This document shows, in pieces, positions 52,281 through 62,583 of a DNA stretch of 64,000 nt; position 1 is the first letter of the stretch, and each line of letters opens with the position of its first letter. The notes under the pieces were generated by a model. The model was not told the origin of the DNA. It searched no databases and worked only from the letters and a program-made list of their open reading frames with translations. The position numbers were made by a program, and so were the translations under genes. The DNA comes from Streptomyces sp. NBC_00582 (GTDB taxonomy: Bacteria; Actinomycetota; Actinomycetes; Streptomycetales; Streptomycetaceae): assembly GCF_036345155.1 (NCBI RefSeq), contig NZ_CP107772.1, forward strand, positions 8,370,001-8,434,000, in the 5' to 3' direction.

Positions 52281-52430
52281 CGGGGCCTCACTTGCCGGGA
52301 CGGGTGCCGGTCCGCCGATGGTAACGCCCGACCGTGCACGGACCGCCTGTGATGTAATCGTTGTCTCATATGGCGAGATTCGGTGTCCATCTCTTTGACG
52401 GGTGGCTGAAAACGTTCTCATGATCTCCGT
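52281..52430. promoter_or_regulatory. Divergent promoter region between the mtnDCB and methylthioribose-importer units
   Basis: TTGACG (52395-52400) and CATGAT (52419-52424) with an 18-bp spacer could drive the plus strand, placing the start of transcription at or next to the ATG of leader 3 (52431). The patch 52340-52430 is distinctly A/T richer than its surroundings and includes TTGTCTCATATGG. Confidence 0.45.
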
Positions 52431-52502
52431 ATGAAGACGCTGCTGCTCGTGCGGCGGCTGTACGTGGACCTGCTCCGGTCGACCACGGCCAGCTGTCGCT
52501 GA
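52431..52502 (+). CDS. Cysteine leader peptide 3 (23 aa)
   Basis: ATG at 52431 encodes 23 residues: MKTLLLVRRLYVDLLRS then TTASCR. The only Cys is a TGT codon two codons before the stop. The RRLYVDLLR...CR layout is typical of streptomycete leader peptides. It lies 140 bp before the sugar-binding lipoprotein gene. In between, CCACCG (52547-52552) and CGGTGG (52559-52564) can form a hairpin. Confidence 0.7.
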   Translation: MKTLLLVRRLYVDLLRSTTASCR

Positions 52503-52642
52503 CCTCTCCCGGAGCCTTGACGCGCCCGCGTTCCGTCGGGTGTTCCCCACCGCCCTCGCGGTGGCCCGTTCCCGTCCCCTGCTCCGGGTTCCGCACCCGC
52601 ATCGCCCTCCCCCTTCTGCGCCGTCCGCCCTGGAGCACCCCC

Positions 52643-53740
52643 ATGTCCCGTACCCGTCTGCCCCTCGCCGCGCTCTCGCTGGCCTCCGTCTCCGCCCTCG
52701 TCCTGTCCGGCTGCTCCCAGTCCTCGGACGCCTCCGAGAACACCGGAGACACCGCGGCCTCCGCCTCCGCCGCCACCGGCGAGAAGCCCGCCCCCTTCAG
52801 CAAGGGCGCGGTCAAGGTGGCCCTGGTCCGGCAGAGCGGCGCCGGCGACTACTTCGAGCAGTGGGGCAACGGCGCCAAGGCCCAGGCCAAGGCCCTCGGG
52901 ATCGACCTCACCGTGTACGACGCCCAGGCCGACAACGCCAAACAGGCCACCGACCTGTCCTCGGCGATCAACTCCGGCGCCCAGGCGATCATCATCGACC
53001 ACGGCTTCCCGGCGACCATCCAGCCCGAGATCGACAAGGCCGTGAAGAAGGGCATCAAGGTCGTCGTCTACGACGTCGAGACCTCCACCCAGGGTGTCGT
53101 CTCCACCAAGCAGGACGACGCGAGCATGGCCAAGGCCGTCCTCGACGTGATGGCCAAGGAGGTCGGCAAGGACGCCAAGGTCGGCTACGTCAACGTCGCC
53201 GGCTACGCCGCCCTCGACAAGCGGGACACCGTCTGGAAGTCCACCGTGACCTCCGAGGGCTGGAAGCAGCAGTTCAAGGTCGGCAAGGTCACCGACTCCA
53301 CGGCCACTGACAACGTTCCCCTGGTCTCCGCCGCGCTCACCCAGCACTCCGACGTGACCGGTGTGTTCGCCCCCTACGACGAGCTCGCCAAGGGCACCGT
53401 CCTCGCCGTGCAGAACAAGAAGCTCCAGGACAAGGTGAAGGTCTTCGGCGCGGACGTCTCCAACGCCGACATCCAGCAGATGACCGCCACCGACAGCCCC
53501 TGGGTCGCGACCGCCGGCACCGACCCGTCCGCCGTCGGCGCGGCCGTCGTCCGCACCACCGCGCTCGAGCTCGCCGGACAGCTGAACAAGACCTCGGTCG
53601 AGTTCCCCGCCGTCGCCATCACCCAGGACTTCCTGCGCGAGAAGAAGATCGCCAACATGGACCAACTCCGGGAGGCGCTGCCCGCGCTGAACCTGTCGCA
53701 GGTCTCGACCGCCGACTGGATCTCGAATGTCGCCCACTGA
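52643..53740 (+). CDS. Sugar-binding lipoprotein of ABC importer (methylthioribose candidate)
   Basis: Predicted 365-residue periplasmic-binding-protein type I (RbsB-like) lipoprotein. A signal peptide ends in lipobox LVLSGC. The binding fold is shown by KVALVRQSGAGDYFEQWGNG and SAINSGAQAIIIDHG. ATG 52643 is 9 nt after GGAG. The operon continues with an RbsA-like ATPase, an RbsC-like permease and mtnK, an arrangement seen for methylthioribose uptake. Substrate is inferred from MtnK. Confidence 0.88.
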   Translation: MSRTRLPLAALSLASVSALVLSGCSQSSDASENTGDTAASASAATGEKPAPFSKGAVKVALVRQSGAGDYFEQWGNGAKAQAKALGIDLTVYDAQADNAKQATDLSSAINSGAQAIIIDHGFPATIQPEIDKAVKKGIKVVVYDVETSTQGVVSTKQDDASMAKAVLDVMAKEVGKDAKVGYVNVAGYAALDKRDTVWKSTVTSEGWKQQFKVGKVTDSTATDNVPLVSAALTQHSDVTGVFAPYDELAKGTVLAVQNKKLQDKVKVFGADVSNADIQQMTATDSPWVATAGTDPSAVGAAVVRTTALELAGQLNKTSVEFPAVAITQDFLREKKIANMDQLREALPALNLSQVSTADWISNVAH

Positions 53741-55247
53741 GACGCCGGCGGTCGCGCTCACCGACGTCAGCATGGCGTTCGGAGGCAAGACCGTCCTCGC
53801 CTCCGTCTCGCTGGACATCGCCCCGGGCAGCGTGGTCGCGCTGCTCGGCGCGAACGGCGCGGGCAAGTCCACGCTGATCAAGATCCTGTCGGGCGTGCAC
53901 ACCGACCACGGCGGACAGGTGCGGGTCGCGGGGGAGCCCGTGGCACTCCAGTCCCCGCTCGCCGCCCGCCGGCTGGGCATCCAGACCGTCCACCAGCGGA
54001 TCGGCGAGGGCGTCGTGCCCGGACTCACCGTCGCCGAGAACCTGGTCTTCGAGGAACTCGCCCAGAAACGCGGCAACCCCTTCCTCGGCGGCCGCGCCAC
54101 CCTCGCCCGCGCCCGCGAGATCCAGGCCGGCCTCGGCCTGGACTGGAGCGACGCCGTGCTGAAGCAGGACGTCACCGAACTGGGCGTCTCCGACCGGCAG
54201 TTGCTGATCCTCGCCCGGGCCCTGGCCACCCGGCCCCGGCTGCTCGTCCTCGACGAGCCGACCTCCGCGCTCTCCGCCGCCGAGGCGGAGCGCCTGTTCG
54301 CGCTCGTCCGCAGGATGCGCGAGGACGGCATCGCCGTGCTCTACGTCTCCCACCGCCTCGGCGAGATCGACGCGCTCGCCGACCGGCTGGTCGTCCTGCG
54401 CGACGGGCTCCTCACCGAGGACCAGGCCCGGCCGTTCGACTGGGAGGCCGCCCTGCGCGCGATGCTCGCCCAGCCGCAGGAGGCGACCACGGCCCGGCCC
54501 GTCCGGGAGGGCACCGACGCAGACGTGGTGCTGTCCCTGCGGGGCGTCCGCCTCCTCGACGGCCGCTCGCCGCTCGACCTCGATCTGCGCACCGGCGAAG
54601 TCACCGGTGTCGTCGGCCTGTTGGGCGCAGGCAAGACCGAACTGGCCCGCGGCCTCTTCGGCGCCGAGCCCTTCACCACCGGCACCGTCGAACTGGACGG
54701 CACGGCCTACGCCCCCCGCCGCCCCGCCGACGCCATCCGCGCCGGAGTCCACCTGGTCCCCGAGGACCGGCACGCCGACGCCCTCGTCCCCGGCTGGTCG
54801 GTCGCGCGGAACGTCTCCCTGCCGTTCCTGAAGTCGCTCTCCCGCGCGGGCCTGGTCCAGCGGTCCCAGGAGGACTCCCTCGGCCGCGCCACCATCGACG
54901 CGCTCGGCGTCGTCGCCCGCGACGAACACAGCACCGTCGAGGAGCTGTCCGGCGGCAACCAGCAGAAGGTGGTCGTCGGCCGCTGGCTCGCCGAGACCCC
55001 GCGCGTCCTCATCCTGGACGAACCGTTCCGGGGAGTGGACATCGGTGCCCGTCGTGACATCGGCGGCCGGGCCCGGGCGCTCGCCGCCGGGGGCGCCGCC
55101 GTGCTCGTGCTCTCCGCCGACGTCGACGAGGTCCTCGAGATCGCCGACCGGGTCGTCGTCCTCGCGGCCGGGGAGATCCATCTCGACGCCCACGGCGAGG
55201 ACGCGGAGCGCGACCGCGTCATCCAGACCATCTCGGCGTCCGTCTGA
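53727..55247 (+). CDS. Sugar ABC transporter ATP-binding protein (two NBDs)
   Basis: Predicted 506-residue RbsA-type tandem ATPase. Domain 1 has LLGANGAGKSTLIKIL and LLVLDEPTSALS. Domain 2 has VVGLLGAGKTELARGLFG with an intact GKT, LSGGNQQKVVVGRWL and LILDEPFRGVDIGA. It overlaps the binding-protein gene by 14 bp and precedes the permease by 36 bp. It energises import of a pentose-like substrate, probably methylthioribose. Confidence 0.92.
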   Translation: MSPTETPAVALTDVSMAFGGKTVLASVSLDIAPGSVVALLGANGAGKSTLIKILSGVHTDHGGQVRVAGEPVALQSPLAARRLGIQTVHQRIGEGVVPGLTVAENLVFEELAQKRGNPFLGGRATLARAREIQAGLGLDWSDAVLKQDVTELGVSDRQLLILARALATRPRLLVLDEPTSALSAAEAERLFALVRRMREDGIAVLYVSHRLGEIDALADRLVVLRDGLLTEDQARPFDWEAALRAMLAQPQEATTARPVREGTDADVVLSLRGVRLLDGRSPLDLDLRTGEVTGVVGLLGAGKTELARGLFGAEPFTTGTVELDGTAYAPRRPADAIRAGVHLVPEDRHADALVPGWSVARNVSLPFLKSLSRAGLVQRSQEDSLGRATIDALGVVARDEHSTVEELSGGNQQKVVVGRWLAETPRVLILDEPFRGVDIGARRDIGGRARALAAGGAAVLVLSADVDEVLEIADRVVVLAAGEIHLDAHGEDAERDRVIQTISASV

Positions 55248-55283
55248 CGCCGGCCCGCCCCACGAAGTCCCGGGAAGCACCCC

Positions 55284-56330
55284 ATGACCACCACCCAGAG
55301 CACCGAGGCCCCGGTGAAGGCGGCGACCCCGCCCGCGCCCGGCACCGCCGTGCGCGTCCAGAACGCCGTCATCAAGTACGGCTTCATCTTCGTCACGGTC
55401 GCGCTCTTCCTGTACTTCGCGCTGACCGAGGGCTCCTTCCGTGAGTCGGCGACCCTCCTCGACACCCTGCGGTACGTCTCCGTCGCCGCGATCCTCGGCC
55501 TCGGCGTCACCCTCACGATGGCCGTCGGCGGAATGGACATGTCCGTCGGCGCCGTCGCGGGCCTCGGTGTCTCCGTCGCCGCCCAGACCATGGTCGTCTT
55601 CAACCAGGTCGGCACGGTCGCGATCCTCGCGGTCCTGGTCGCGGGCGCCCTCGCCGGACTGCTCAACGCGCTGCTGATCGTCGTCCTGAAGATCCCCGAC
55701 ATGCTCGCCACCCTCGGCACCATGTTCGTCATCCAGGGCAGCAAGCTGATCCTCGTCGACGGCCAGTCGATCACCCCCGGCATGACCCTGGACGACGGTT
55801 CCACCGCCCCCGGGAAGTTCACCGACGGCTTCCTGAAGATCGACCGCGGCACGGTCCTCGGCGTCCCGATCTCCGTGCTGATCTTCGGCGCGCTCACCGT
55901 CGCCGCCTGGGTCTTCCTCGCCCGCACCCGCTGGGGCCGGATCCTGTACGCCATCGGCGCCAACCCCGAGGCCTCCCGGCTGGCCGGCATCCGCGTCGGC
56001 GCCTACCGCGCCCTCGCCTACGTCGTCTCCGGCGTCCTCGCCTCCGTCGGCGGACTCATCCTCGCCTCCCGCATCGGCCAGGGCGATGTGTCGGCGGGCA
56101 CCTCCCAGCTCCTCGAAGCGGTGGCGGTCGCGCTGGTGGGCACCTCCGTCCTCGGCCGGGGCCGCCCGAACGTGTGGGGCACCGCCCTCGGGGCCGTCCT
56201 GATCGGCATCATCACCACCGGCCTCACCATCAAGGGCCTGCCGTACTACACCCAGGACGTCGTCGAGGGCGCGGTCCTCATCCTCGCCCTGGTCTTCAGC
56301 TTCACCCTGTCCAAGCGCCGCACCGCATAA
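55284..56330 (+). CDS. Sugar ABC transporter permease (RbsC-like)
   Basis: Predicted 348-residue permease with eight to ten hydrophobic segments. GVTLTMAVGGMDMSVGAVAG, IPDMLATLGTMFVIQG and the coupling loop GANPEASRLAGIRVG are typical of ribose-type permeases. It is third in the four-gene importer-mtnK operon, 14 bp before mtnK. Confidence 0.92.
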   Translation: MTTTQSTEAPVKAATPPAPGTAVRVQNAVIKYGFIFVTVALFLYFALTEGSFRESATLLDTLRYVSVAAILGLGVTLTMAVGGMDMSVGAVAGLGVSVAAQTMVVFNQVGTVAILAVLVAGALAGLLNALLIVVLKIPDMLATLGTMFVIQGSKLILVDGQSITPGMTLDDGSTAPGKFTDGFLKIDRGTVLGVPISVLIFGALTVAAWVFLARTRWGRILYAIGANPEASRLAGIRVGAYRALAYVVSGVLASVGGLILASRIGQGDVSAGTSQLLEAVAVALVGTSVLGRGRPNVWGTALGAVLIGIITTGLTIKGLPYYTQDVVEGAVLILALVFSFTLSKRRTA

Positions 56331-56344
56331 GGGAGTCACCGACC

Positions 56345-57541
56345 ATGGGCTACCGCATCCTGGAGACCGACGACATCCCGGCCTACCTGCGCGAGCGCGG
56401 CCACTGGCCGGACGGCTCGGACGGCTCGGACGGAGCGGACCGGGAGACGATCTCGGTCCGTGAGGTGTCCGACGGCAACGTCAACCGTGTCTTCCTCGCC
56501 TCGAACGCCGACGGCACCCGCAGCCTCGCCCTCAAGCAGGCGCTGCCCTGGGTCCGCGTCGCCGGCCCCTCCTGGCCGCTCAGCCCCGACCGCGCCGACG
56601 CCGAGGCCCGCGCCTACGAGCAGGTCGCCAAGGTCGCCCCCGACAAGATCCCGGCGATCCACGGCTACGACCCCGAGCACTACGCCCTCGTCATGGAGGA
56701 CCTCTCCGACCTGGAGGTTCTGCGCACCACCCTCAACGAGGGCGCCCCGTACGGCCCGCACACCTCCGCCCGCATCGGTGAGTTCGTCGCCCAGCTCACC
56801 TTCGCCACCAGCGACTTCGGTATGCCCTCCGCGGACCGCAAGGCCCTGCTGGCCGTCTCGGTGAACCCCGAACTCTGCAAGATCACCGAGGACGTCGTCC
56901 TCTCCGAGCCGTACATCGAGCACGAGCACAACCACTGGCACCCCGGCCTCGACGACCTGGCCGCCGCCTTCCGCGCCGACACCCGGCTGCGCACCGAGGT
57001 CGCCGACCTCCGCCACACCTTCATGACCGGCGCCCAGGCACTCCTGCACGGTGATCTGCACACCGGCAGCATCATGGTCGGGGAGCGGGAAGGCGCCCCC
57101 GTGGTGCGGGTGTTCGACCCCGAGTTCTCCTTCGTCGGACCCATCGGCTACGACCTCGGCCTGTACTGGGCCAACGCCCTGGTCTCGGAGGAGCGGGCGC
57201 GGGCGCTCGGCACGCTGTCCGACCACGCCGCACAGCTCCGGCTGTCCTGGGAGGCGTTCGAGACGGAGTTCCGACGGCTGTGGCCCACCCGCGTCGACAC
57301 CTTCTTCGACGACGCCTACCTCGACCGCTTCCTGCGCCGCGTATGGACGGACGCGGTGGGCTTCGCCGGGACGGAGATCGTCCGCCGTGTCATCGGCTTC
57401 GCCCACCTCACCGACCTCACGACCCTGCCGGACCCGGTCCCGGCGTCCCGGCGGGCCCTGCTGCTCGGCCGTGAACTGATCCTGCGACGCGAGGAGCTGA
57501 GGAGCCCCGACGAGGTGAGGGCGCTGGTGGAAGCCCCCTGA
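56345..57541 (+). CDS. mtnK: 5-methylthioribose kinase
   Basis: Predicted 398-residue APH-like kinase that phosphorylates 5-methylthioribose to methylthioribose-1-phosphate, the substrate of MtnA. SDGNVNRVFLA and SLALKQALPWVRV form the N-lobe. The catalytic loop is LLHGDLHTGSIMV, and VRVFDPEFSFVGPIGYDLG is the MtnK-specific metal-binding segment. It is the terminal gene of the importer operon, so uptake and trapping of methylthioribose would be coordinated. Confidence 0.93.
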   Translation: MGYRILETDDIPAYLRERGHWPDGSDGSDGADRETISVREVSDGNVNRVFLASNADGTRSLALKQALPWVRVAGPSWPLSPDRADAEARAYEQVAKVAPDKIPAIHGYDPEHYALVMEDLSDLEVLRTTLNEGAPYGPHTSARIGEFVAQLTFATSDFGMPSADRKALLAVSVNPELCKITEDVVLSEPYIEHEHNHWHPGLDDLAAAFRADTRLRTEVADLRHTFMTGAQALLHGDLHTGSIMVGEREGAPVVRVFDPEFSFVGPIGYDLGLYWANALVSEERARALGTLSDHAAQLRLSWEAFETEFRRLWPTRVDTFFDDAYLDRFLRRVWTDAVGFAGTEIVRRVIGFAHLTDLTTLPDPVPASRRALLLGRELILRREELRSPDEVRALVEAP

Positions 57542-57543
57542 AC

Positions 57544-58083
57544 TCACTCGGCGTCGAACCACTCCTTCCCGGCGGCCCAGTGCGCGACCCAGCCGGCGAA
57601 GCCGGGCGCGCAGGTCGTGTAGCCGAACTCGGCGCCGAAGGGCATGGCGCCGACGTCGGTGATGTGCCATATGTGGCCGCGGTGGGGGCCGGTGACGACG
57701 AGGTGCCAGAACATGCCGCAGCCGTCCGTTCCGAGGACGACCGAACCATGGTCGCCGACCTGCTCCATGACGGCCTCCGGGTCGTCGTACGGCCCGTCGT
57801 CCTCCTCCCACAGCCACCCCCGCGTAAGGGGGAAGGGCTTGCCCGGAGACTGTTTCTCGGTGCCCTCGGCGAGCCCCACCATCCCGTACTCCGGCGGCCC
57901 CTGGTGGGACCCGTCGGTCATCTCCGCCACGAACGTCCGGTACGGCTCCGGCAGTACGACCCCGTGCTCCCTCTCGACGGCGTGCACGGCCTCCCAGCCG
58001 AGCGCCGACACGCCGCCGTCGTCCACGGCGAAGGCCTCCCGCAGGGCCGCCAGTTCGGCGGGATCCGCCTGTTCGGTGTTCAT
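57544..58083 (-). CDS. SMI1/KNR4 (SUKH) family protein
   Basis: Predicted 179-residue soluble protein. VHAVEREHGVVLPEPYRTFV is the SUKH-domain helix, followed by the Trp/Tyr-rich beta core GHIWHITDVGAMPFGAEFG. SUKH proteins are often immunity proteins of contact-dependent toxins, but many actinobacterial members are solitary. No toxin gene is adjacent, so the role is unassigned. Stop lies two bases from the convergent mtnK stop. Confidence 0.8.
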   Translation of the reverse strand: MNTEQADPAELAALREAFAVDDGGVSALGWEAVHAVEREHGVVLPEPYRTFVAEMTDGSHQGPPEYGMVGLAEGTEKQSPGKPFPLTRGWLWEEDDGPYDDPEAVMEQVGDHGSVVLGTDGCGMFWHLVVTGPHRGHIWHITDVGAMPFGAEFGYTTCAPGFAGWVAHWAAGKEWFDAE

Positions 58084-58145
58084 ACGTCCATGGAAGCATC
58101 CGGCACTGACAACGGGCCCCGGCCGCCGGACCGGACGCATACGAA

Positions 58146-58176
58146 AGGGGCGGCTCCCTCGAGGGGAGCCGCCCCT
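58146..58176. terminator. Terminator downstream of glpD
   Basis: Perfect 13-bp stem AGGGGCGGCTCCC (58146-58158) with GGGAGCCGCCCCT (58164-58176). On the minus strand it ends the glycerol operon. Confidence 0.85.
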
Positions 58177-58225
58177 GTCACACCCGTACCGGCCCCGGTC
58201 AGGGGAGTGGGCCGGTGCGGACGGT

Positions 58226-59842
58226 CTACTTCTTGTCGAGCAGGTCCTGCACCTTGCCGCGCACCTCGTCCGTGGCCAGGCCGCGGATCGTCAGCGTGGT
58301 GCGGCGGCGCAGCACGTCGTCCGCCGTCTCGGCCCACTCGTGGTCACGGGCGTAGACGACCTGCGCCCAGATCTCGGGGGCGTCGGGGTGGACGCGCTCG
58401 CCCAGCTCGGGGTTGTCGTTCGCCAGCCGGGCGATGTCGAAGGCCAGCGAGCCGTAGTGGGTGGCCAGGTGCTTGGCGGTGTCGGCGGCCATGCGCGGGC
58501 CGGGCGCCGGGTGGTCCACCAGGAGCCGGTGGGCGACCGCGCGCGGGTTGGCGACACCGGGCAGCGGCAGCTTCTTCGGCAGCGAGGAGATCGGCTCGAA
58601 GTCGTCACCGAGCGGGTGGCCCGGCAGCGCCTCCAGCTTCTGCATCACCGTACGGCCGATGTGGCGGAAGGTGGTCCACTTGCCGCCCGCCACGGACAGC
58701 ATCCCGCCCCGGCCCTCGGTCACCACCGTCTCGCGCTTGGCCTTGGCGGTGTCGCCGGGTCCGCCCGGCAGCACCCGCAGACCCGCGAAGGCGTACGTGA
58801 TGTTGTCCCGGGAGAGCTGCTGGTCGCGGACGGAGAACGCGGCCTCGTCGAGGATCTGCGCGATGTCCTTGTCGTTGACCGCGACGTCCGCCGGGTCGCC
58901 CTCGAACTCCTCGTCGGTGGTGCCCAGCAGGAGCATGTCCTCCCAGGGGAGGGCGAAGGTGATGCGGTACTTGTCTATGGGGGTCGCGAGCGCGGCCTTC
59001 CACGGGGAGGTCCGCTTCAGGACCAGATGCGCGCCCTTGGAGAGCCGGATGGAGGGGGCCGCGTTCGGGTCCTCCATCTTCCGCAGGTGGTCGACCCAGG
59101 GGCCGGTCGCGTTGAGCACCAGCCGGGCGTTCACCCCGAACTCGTCACCGGAGACGCGGTCCTTCAGGTCCGCGCCGGTGACCCGGCCCCGGGTGAAGCG
59201 CAGCCCGGTGACCTCGGCGTGGTTGAGGACGACCGCGCCCGCCTCGACGGCCGCGCGGACCGTCATCAGCGCCATGCGCGCGTCGTTCATCTGGTCGTCG
59301 CCGTACACGGCCACGGCCTTGAGGTTCTCGGTGCGCAGCTCGGGCACGTCCTGCGCGGCCTTGGCGGGGGAGAGCAGGTGCCCGACCCCGTCGCCGAAGG
59401 CCGACAGGGCGGAGTAGGCGAACACGCCCGCCCCGAGCTTCGCCGCGCCGTGCGGCCCGCCCTTGTACACGGGGAGGTAGAAGGTGAGCGGATTCGCCAG
59501 GTGGGGGGCCACCTGACGGGAGACCGCACGGCGCTCGAAGTGGTTCTCCGCCACCAGTTTCACCGCGCCGGTCTGCAGATAGCGCAGACCGCCGTGAAGC
59601 AGCTTGGAGGAGGCGGAGGAGGTGGCGCCGGCGAAGTCGCCGGCGTCGACCAGGGCCACCCTGAGGCCGGACTGCGCGGCGTGCCAGGCGGTGGAGATGC
59701 CCAGGATGCCGCCGCCGATGACAAGAAGGTCGTACGACGCCTTGGAGAGCTGCTCCCGGGTCTCGGCGCGGCTCGGGTTCGAGCCGGAGGCCGGGTGCGT
59801 CCCCAGGGCAGGCACGGAACTCAGGGTGGACTGACTGGTCAT
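58226..59842 (-). CDS. glpD: Glycerol-3-phosphate dehydrogenase (FAD-dependent)
   Basis: Predicted 538-residue membrane-associated flavoenzyme oxidising glycerol-3-phosphate to dihydroxyacetone phosphate. The FAD-binding Rossmann motif is LLVIGGGILGISTAWHAAQS, followed by TSSASSKLLHGGLRYLQ, the family fingerprint. The C-terminal half carries the VAGGKWTTFRHIGRTV segment. It is third in the glpF-glpK-glpD operon (gyl operon in S. coelicolor), 45 bp after glpK. It is probably repressed by GylR. Confidence 0.95.
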   Translation of the reverse strand: MTSQSTLSSVPALGTHPASGSNPSRAETREQLSKASYDLLVIGGGILGISTAWHAAQSGLRVALVDAGDFAGATSSASSKLLHGGLRYLQTGAVKLVAENHFERRAVSRQVAPHLANPLTFYLPVYKGGPHGAAKLGAGVFAYSALSAFGDGVGHLLSPAKAAQDVPELRTENLKAVAVYGDDQMNDARMALMTVRAAVEAGAVVLNHAEVTGLRFTRGRVTGADLKDRVSGDEFGVNARLVLNATGPWVDHLRKMEDPNAAPSIRLSKGAHLVLKRTSPWKAALATPIDKYRITFALPWEDMLLLGTTDEEFEGDPADVAVNDKDIAQILDEAAFSVRDQQLSRDNITYAFAGLRVLPGGPGDTAKAKRETVVTEGRGGMLSVAGGKWTTFRHIGRTVMQKLEALPGHPLGDDFEPISSLPKKLPLPGVANPRAVAHRLLVDHPAPGPRMAADTAKHLATHYGSLAFDIARLANDNPELGERVHPDAPEIWAQVVYARDHEWAETADDVLRRRTTLTIRGLATDEVRGKVQDLLDKK

Positions 59843-59887
59843 GTCGGGTTCTTACTCCTCATCAGAGCTGTGCGCGTGGGGCGGGGG

Positions 59888-61426
59888 TCAGCTCTCGTCC
59901 TCGATCCAGCCCATGGTCCGCTCGACGGCCTTGAGCCAGGTCTTGTACTCACGGTCGCGGGTCTCCGCGTCCATGCGGGGGGTCCACTCGGCGGCCCGCC
60001 GCCAGTTGGCGCGCAGATCGTCGGTGTTGGTCCAGAAGCCGACGGCGAGGCCGGCGGCGTAGGCGGCGCCGAGGCAGGTGGTCTCGGCGACCATCGGGCG
60101 CACCACGGGGGCGTCCAGGAAGTCCGAGAGCGTCTGCATCAGCAGGTTGTTGGAGGTCATGCCGCCGTCGACCTTGAGGGCCGCGAGCTCGACGCCCGAG
60201 TCCTTGGTCATGGCGTCCGTGATCTCCCGGGTCTGCCAGGCGGTGGCCTCCAGGACGGCGCGCGCGAGGTGCGCCTTGGTGACGTACCGGGTGAGGCCGG
60301 CGATCACACCGCGGGCGTCGGAGCGCCAGTGCGGGGCGAACAGACCGGAGAAGGCCGGCACGAAGTAGGCGCCGCCGTTGTCCTCGACCGAGAGCGCGAG
60401 CGTCTCGATCTCGGCGGCGGTGGAGATCAGACCCATCTGGTCGCGCATCCACTGCACCAGCGAACCGGTGACGGCGATCGAGCCCTCGAGGGCGTAGACC
60501 GGCGCGTCGTCGCCGATGCGGTAGCCGACGGTGGTCAGCAGGCCGGAGTACGAGTTGATGATCTTCTCACCGGTGTTCATCAGCATGAACGTGCCGGTGC
60601 CGTACGTCGACTTGGCCTCGCCCTCGGAGAAGCAGGTCTGGCCGAACAGGGCCGCCTGCTGGTCGCCGAGCGCGGAGGCGACCGGGATGCCGCCGAGCAG
60701 GTCGCCGAGCTTGCCGCCGGTGACCTCGCCGTAGACCTCGGCGGAGGAGCGGATCTCGGGCAGCATCGCCAGCGGGACGCCGATGGACTCGGCGATCTTG
60801 TCGTCCCACTCCAGGGTGTGGAGGTTCATCAGCAGGGTGCGGGAGGCGTTGGTGACGTCGGTGTAGTGCTTGCCGCCGTTGACACCGCCCGTCAGGTTCC
60901 AGATGACCCAGGTGTCCATGGTGCCGAAGAGGATGTCGCCCGCCTCGGCGCGCTCGCGCAGACCCTCGACGTTGTCGAGCAGCCAGCGGGCCTTGGGGCC
61001 GGCGAAGTAGGAGGCCAGCGGCAGGCCGGTCTCGCGGCGGAAGCGGTCCTGGCCGACGTTGCGGCCGAGTTCCTTGCACAGGGCGTCGGTGCGGGTGTCC
61101 TGCCAGACGATGGCGTTGTGGACGGGCTCACCGGTGTTCTTGTCCCACAGCAGCGTGGTCTCACGCTGGTTGGTGATGCCGATGGCCTTGATGTCGTCAC
61201 GGGTGATGCCGGCCTTGGCGATGGCTCCGGCGACGACCTCCTGGACGTTGGTCCAGATCTCGTTGGCGTCGTGCTCGACCCAGCCCGGCTTGGGGAAGAT
61301 CTGCTCGTGCTCCTTCTGGTCGACGGAGACGATGCGGCCGTCCCGGTCGAAGACGATGCAGCGCGAGGAGGTGGTGCCCTGGTCGATCGCGGCGATGAAG
61401 GGGCCGGCGGTGTGGGCGTCGGTCAC
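59888..61426 (-). CDS. glpK: Glycerol kinase
   Basis: Predicted 512-residue FGGY kinase converting glycerol and ATP to glycerol-3-phosphate. [20 protein letters not shown] is the N-terminal phosphate-binding motif. [34 protein letters not shown] and the C-terminal [15 protein letters not shown] are typical. It is central in the glycerol operon between glpF and glpD. Confidence 0.96.
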   Translation of the reverse strand: MTDAHTAGPFIAAIDQGTTSSRCIVFDRDGRIVSVDQKEHEQIFPKPGWVEHDANEIWTNVQEVVAGAIAKAGITRDDIKAIGITNQRETTLLWDKNTGEPVHNAIVWQDTRTDALCKELGRNVGQDRFRRETGLPLASYFAGPKARWLLDNVEGLRERAEAGDILFGTMDTWVIWNLTGGVNGGKHYTDVTNASRTLLMNLHTLEWDDKIAESIGVPLAMLPEIRSSAEVYGEVTGGKLGDLLGGIPVASALGDQQAALFGQTCFSEGEAKSTYGTGTFMLMNTGEKIINSYSGLLTTVGYRIGDDAPVYALEGSIAVTGSLVQWMRDQMGLISTAAEIETLALSVEDNGGAYFVPAFSGLFAPHWRSDARGVIAGLTRYVTKAHLARAVLEATAWQTREITDAMTKDSGVELAALKVDGGMTSNNLLMQTLSDFLDAPVVRPMVAETTCLGAAYAAGLAVGFWTNTDDLRANWRRAAEWTPRMDAETRDREYKTWLKAVERTMGWIEDES

Positions 61427-61528
61427 TGAGTGCTCCTGGGGTTCCGTGGGTAAGGGGCTGTCTGTACGGCGCGGGGCTGTTCAAGCGCGGTGAAGGCCGA
61501 GGTGATGCTCAGCGTGCTCTTCGTGCTC

Positions 61529-62323
61529 TTAAGCAAAGGCGACGTTGTAGATGCCTGCAGCGATCGCGCCGCCGATCAGCGGACCGACCACCGGGATCCA
61601 GGCGTAGCCCCAGTCGGAGCCGCCCTTGTTGGGCAGGGGCAGGAGGGCGTGCACGATGCGCGGACCGAGGTCACGGGCCGGGTTGATCGCGTAGCCGGTC
61701 GGGCCGCCGAGGGACAGACCGATCGAGACGACCACCAGCGAGGTGATCAGGGCACCGAGGGTGCCGAGGCCGTTGCCCTTGTCGTTCAGACCCTGGGTGA
61801 GAACGGCGAGGACCAGCACGACGGTGCCGACGATCTCCGTGGCGAGGTTCTGCCAGGGGACCCGGATCTCCGGGCCGGTGGAGAAGACGCCGAGGACCGG
61901 ACCCGCGCCCTTCTCCTGGGCCTCGACCGCCTTGGTCGCGGTGGCCTGAGCGCCCGGACCGCCGACGATCTCCTTGTCGGTCAGGTGCGCGTGGAACTGG
62001 CCGTAGTAGGCGACCCACACCAGGGTCGCGCCCATCGCGGCGCCGAGGAACTGGCCGGCCCAGTAGACCGGAACGTTGCTCCAGTCGCCGTCCTTGATCG
62101 CGAGTGCGAGCGTCACGGCCGGGTTCAGATGGGCGCCGGACAGCGGCGCCGAGGTGTAGACGGCCGTGAGCACGGCGAAGCCCCACCCGAAGGTGATGGC
62201 GAGCCAGCCGGCGTTGCGGGCCTTGGAGGCCTTCAGCGTGACGGCGGCGCAGACGCCACCGCCGAGCAGGATGAGTATGGCGGTACCGATGGTCTCGCCG
62301 ATGAAGATGTCGGAGCTGGACAC
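61529..62323 (-). CDS. glpF: Glycerol uptake facilitator (MIP/aquaglyceroporin)
   Basis: Predicted 264-residue channel with six transmembrane helices and the two half-helix motifs [10 protein letters not shown] and [10 protein letters not shown]. The Asp after the second NPAR is typical of glycerol-conducting members. The GTG at 62323 follows AAAGGAG; upstream in-frame codons are not conserved in character. First gene of the glycerol operon, with GylR-like operator copies at 62445-62468 and 62514-62529 upstream. Confidence 0.94.
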   Translation of the reverse strand: MSSSDIFIGETIGTAILILLGGGVCAAVTLKASKARNAGWLAITFGWGFAVLTAVYTSAPLSGAHLNPAVTLALAIKDGDWSNVPVYWAGQFLGAAMGATLVWVAYYGQFHAHLTDKEIVGGPGAQATATKAVEAQEKGAGPVLGVFSTGPEIRVPWQNLATEIVGTVVLVLAVLTQGLNDKGNGLGTLGALITSLVVVSIGLSLGGPTGYAINPARDLGPRIVHALLPLPNKGGSDWGYAWIPVVGPLIGGAIAAGIYNVAFA

Positions 62324-62444
62324 CCGCGACTCCTTTGTCCTTCGTCCAGGGAAGCCGTTCTCCCCGGGTCCCTCCGGGGGTCTGGCGCCCTCGGGGGTGA
62401 GAGCGATGCCGGTCCTTGGCGTTGTCACACTCTAGCGCGTATTG

Positions 62445-62468
62445 CCGGTAGGTGTTCGACAATGCCGA
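62445..62468. promoter_or_regulatory. GylR-like operator upstream of glpF
   Basis: On the minus strand the site reads TCGGCATTGTCGAACACCTA followed by CCGG. It matches the sequence before gylR (63454-63476) apart from one substitution and one inserted base. A third, shorter copy, TTCGGTTGTCGAAAAC, is at 62514-62529. Confidence 0.6.
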
Positions 62469-62583
62469 CCGATGGACGGGAGTCTTGTCCCGGGGTCGCT
62501 CGCCCGTCAAGAGTTCGGTTGTCGAAAACGCGATCGTTACTGATCCCCGGGATGCGGGTGGGGTCCGCGGGGTGCCCGCGGGC

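Noticed and set aside
57544..58083. Immunity protein of a polymorphic toxin system
   Set aside because: SUKH family membership is clear but no toxin or secretion gene is adjacent.
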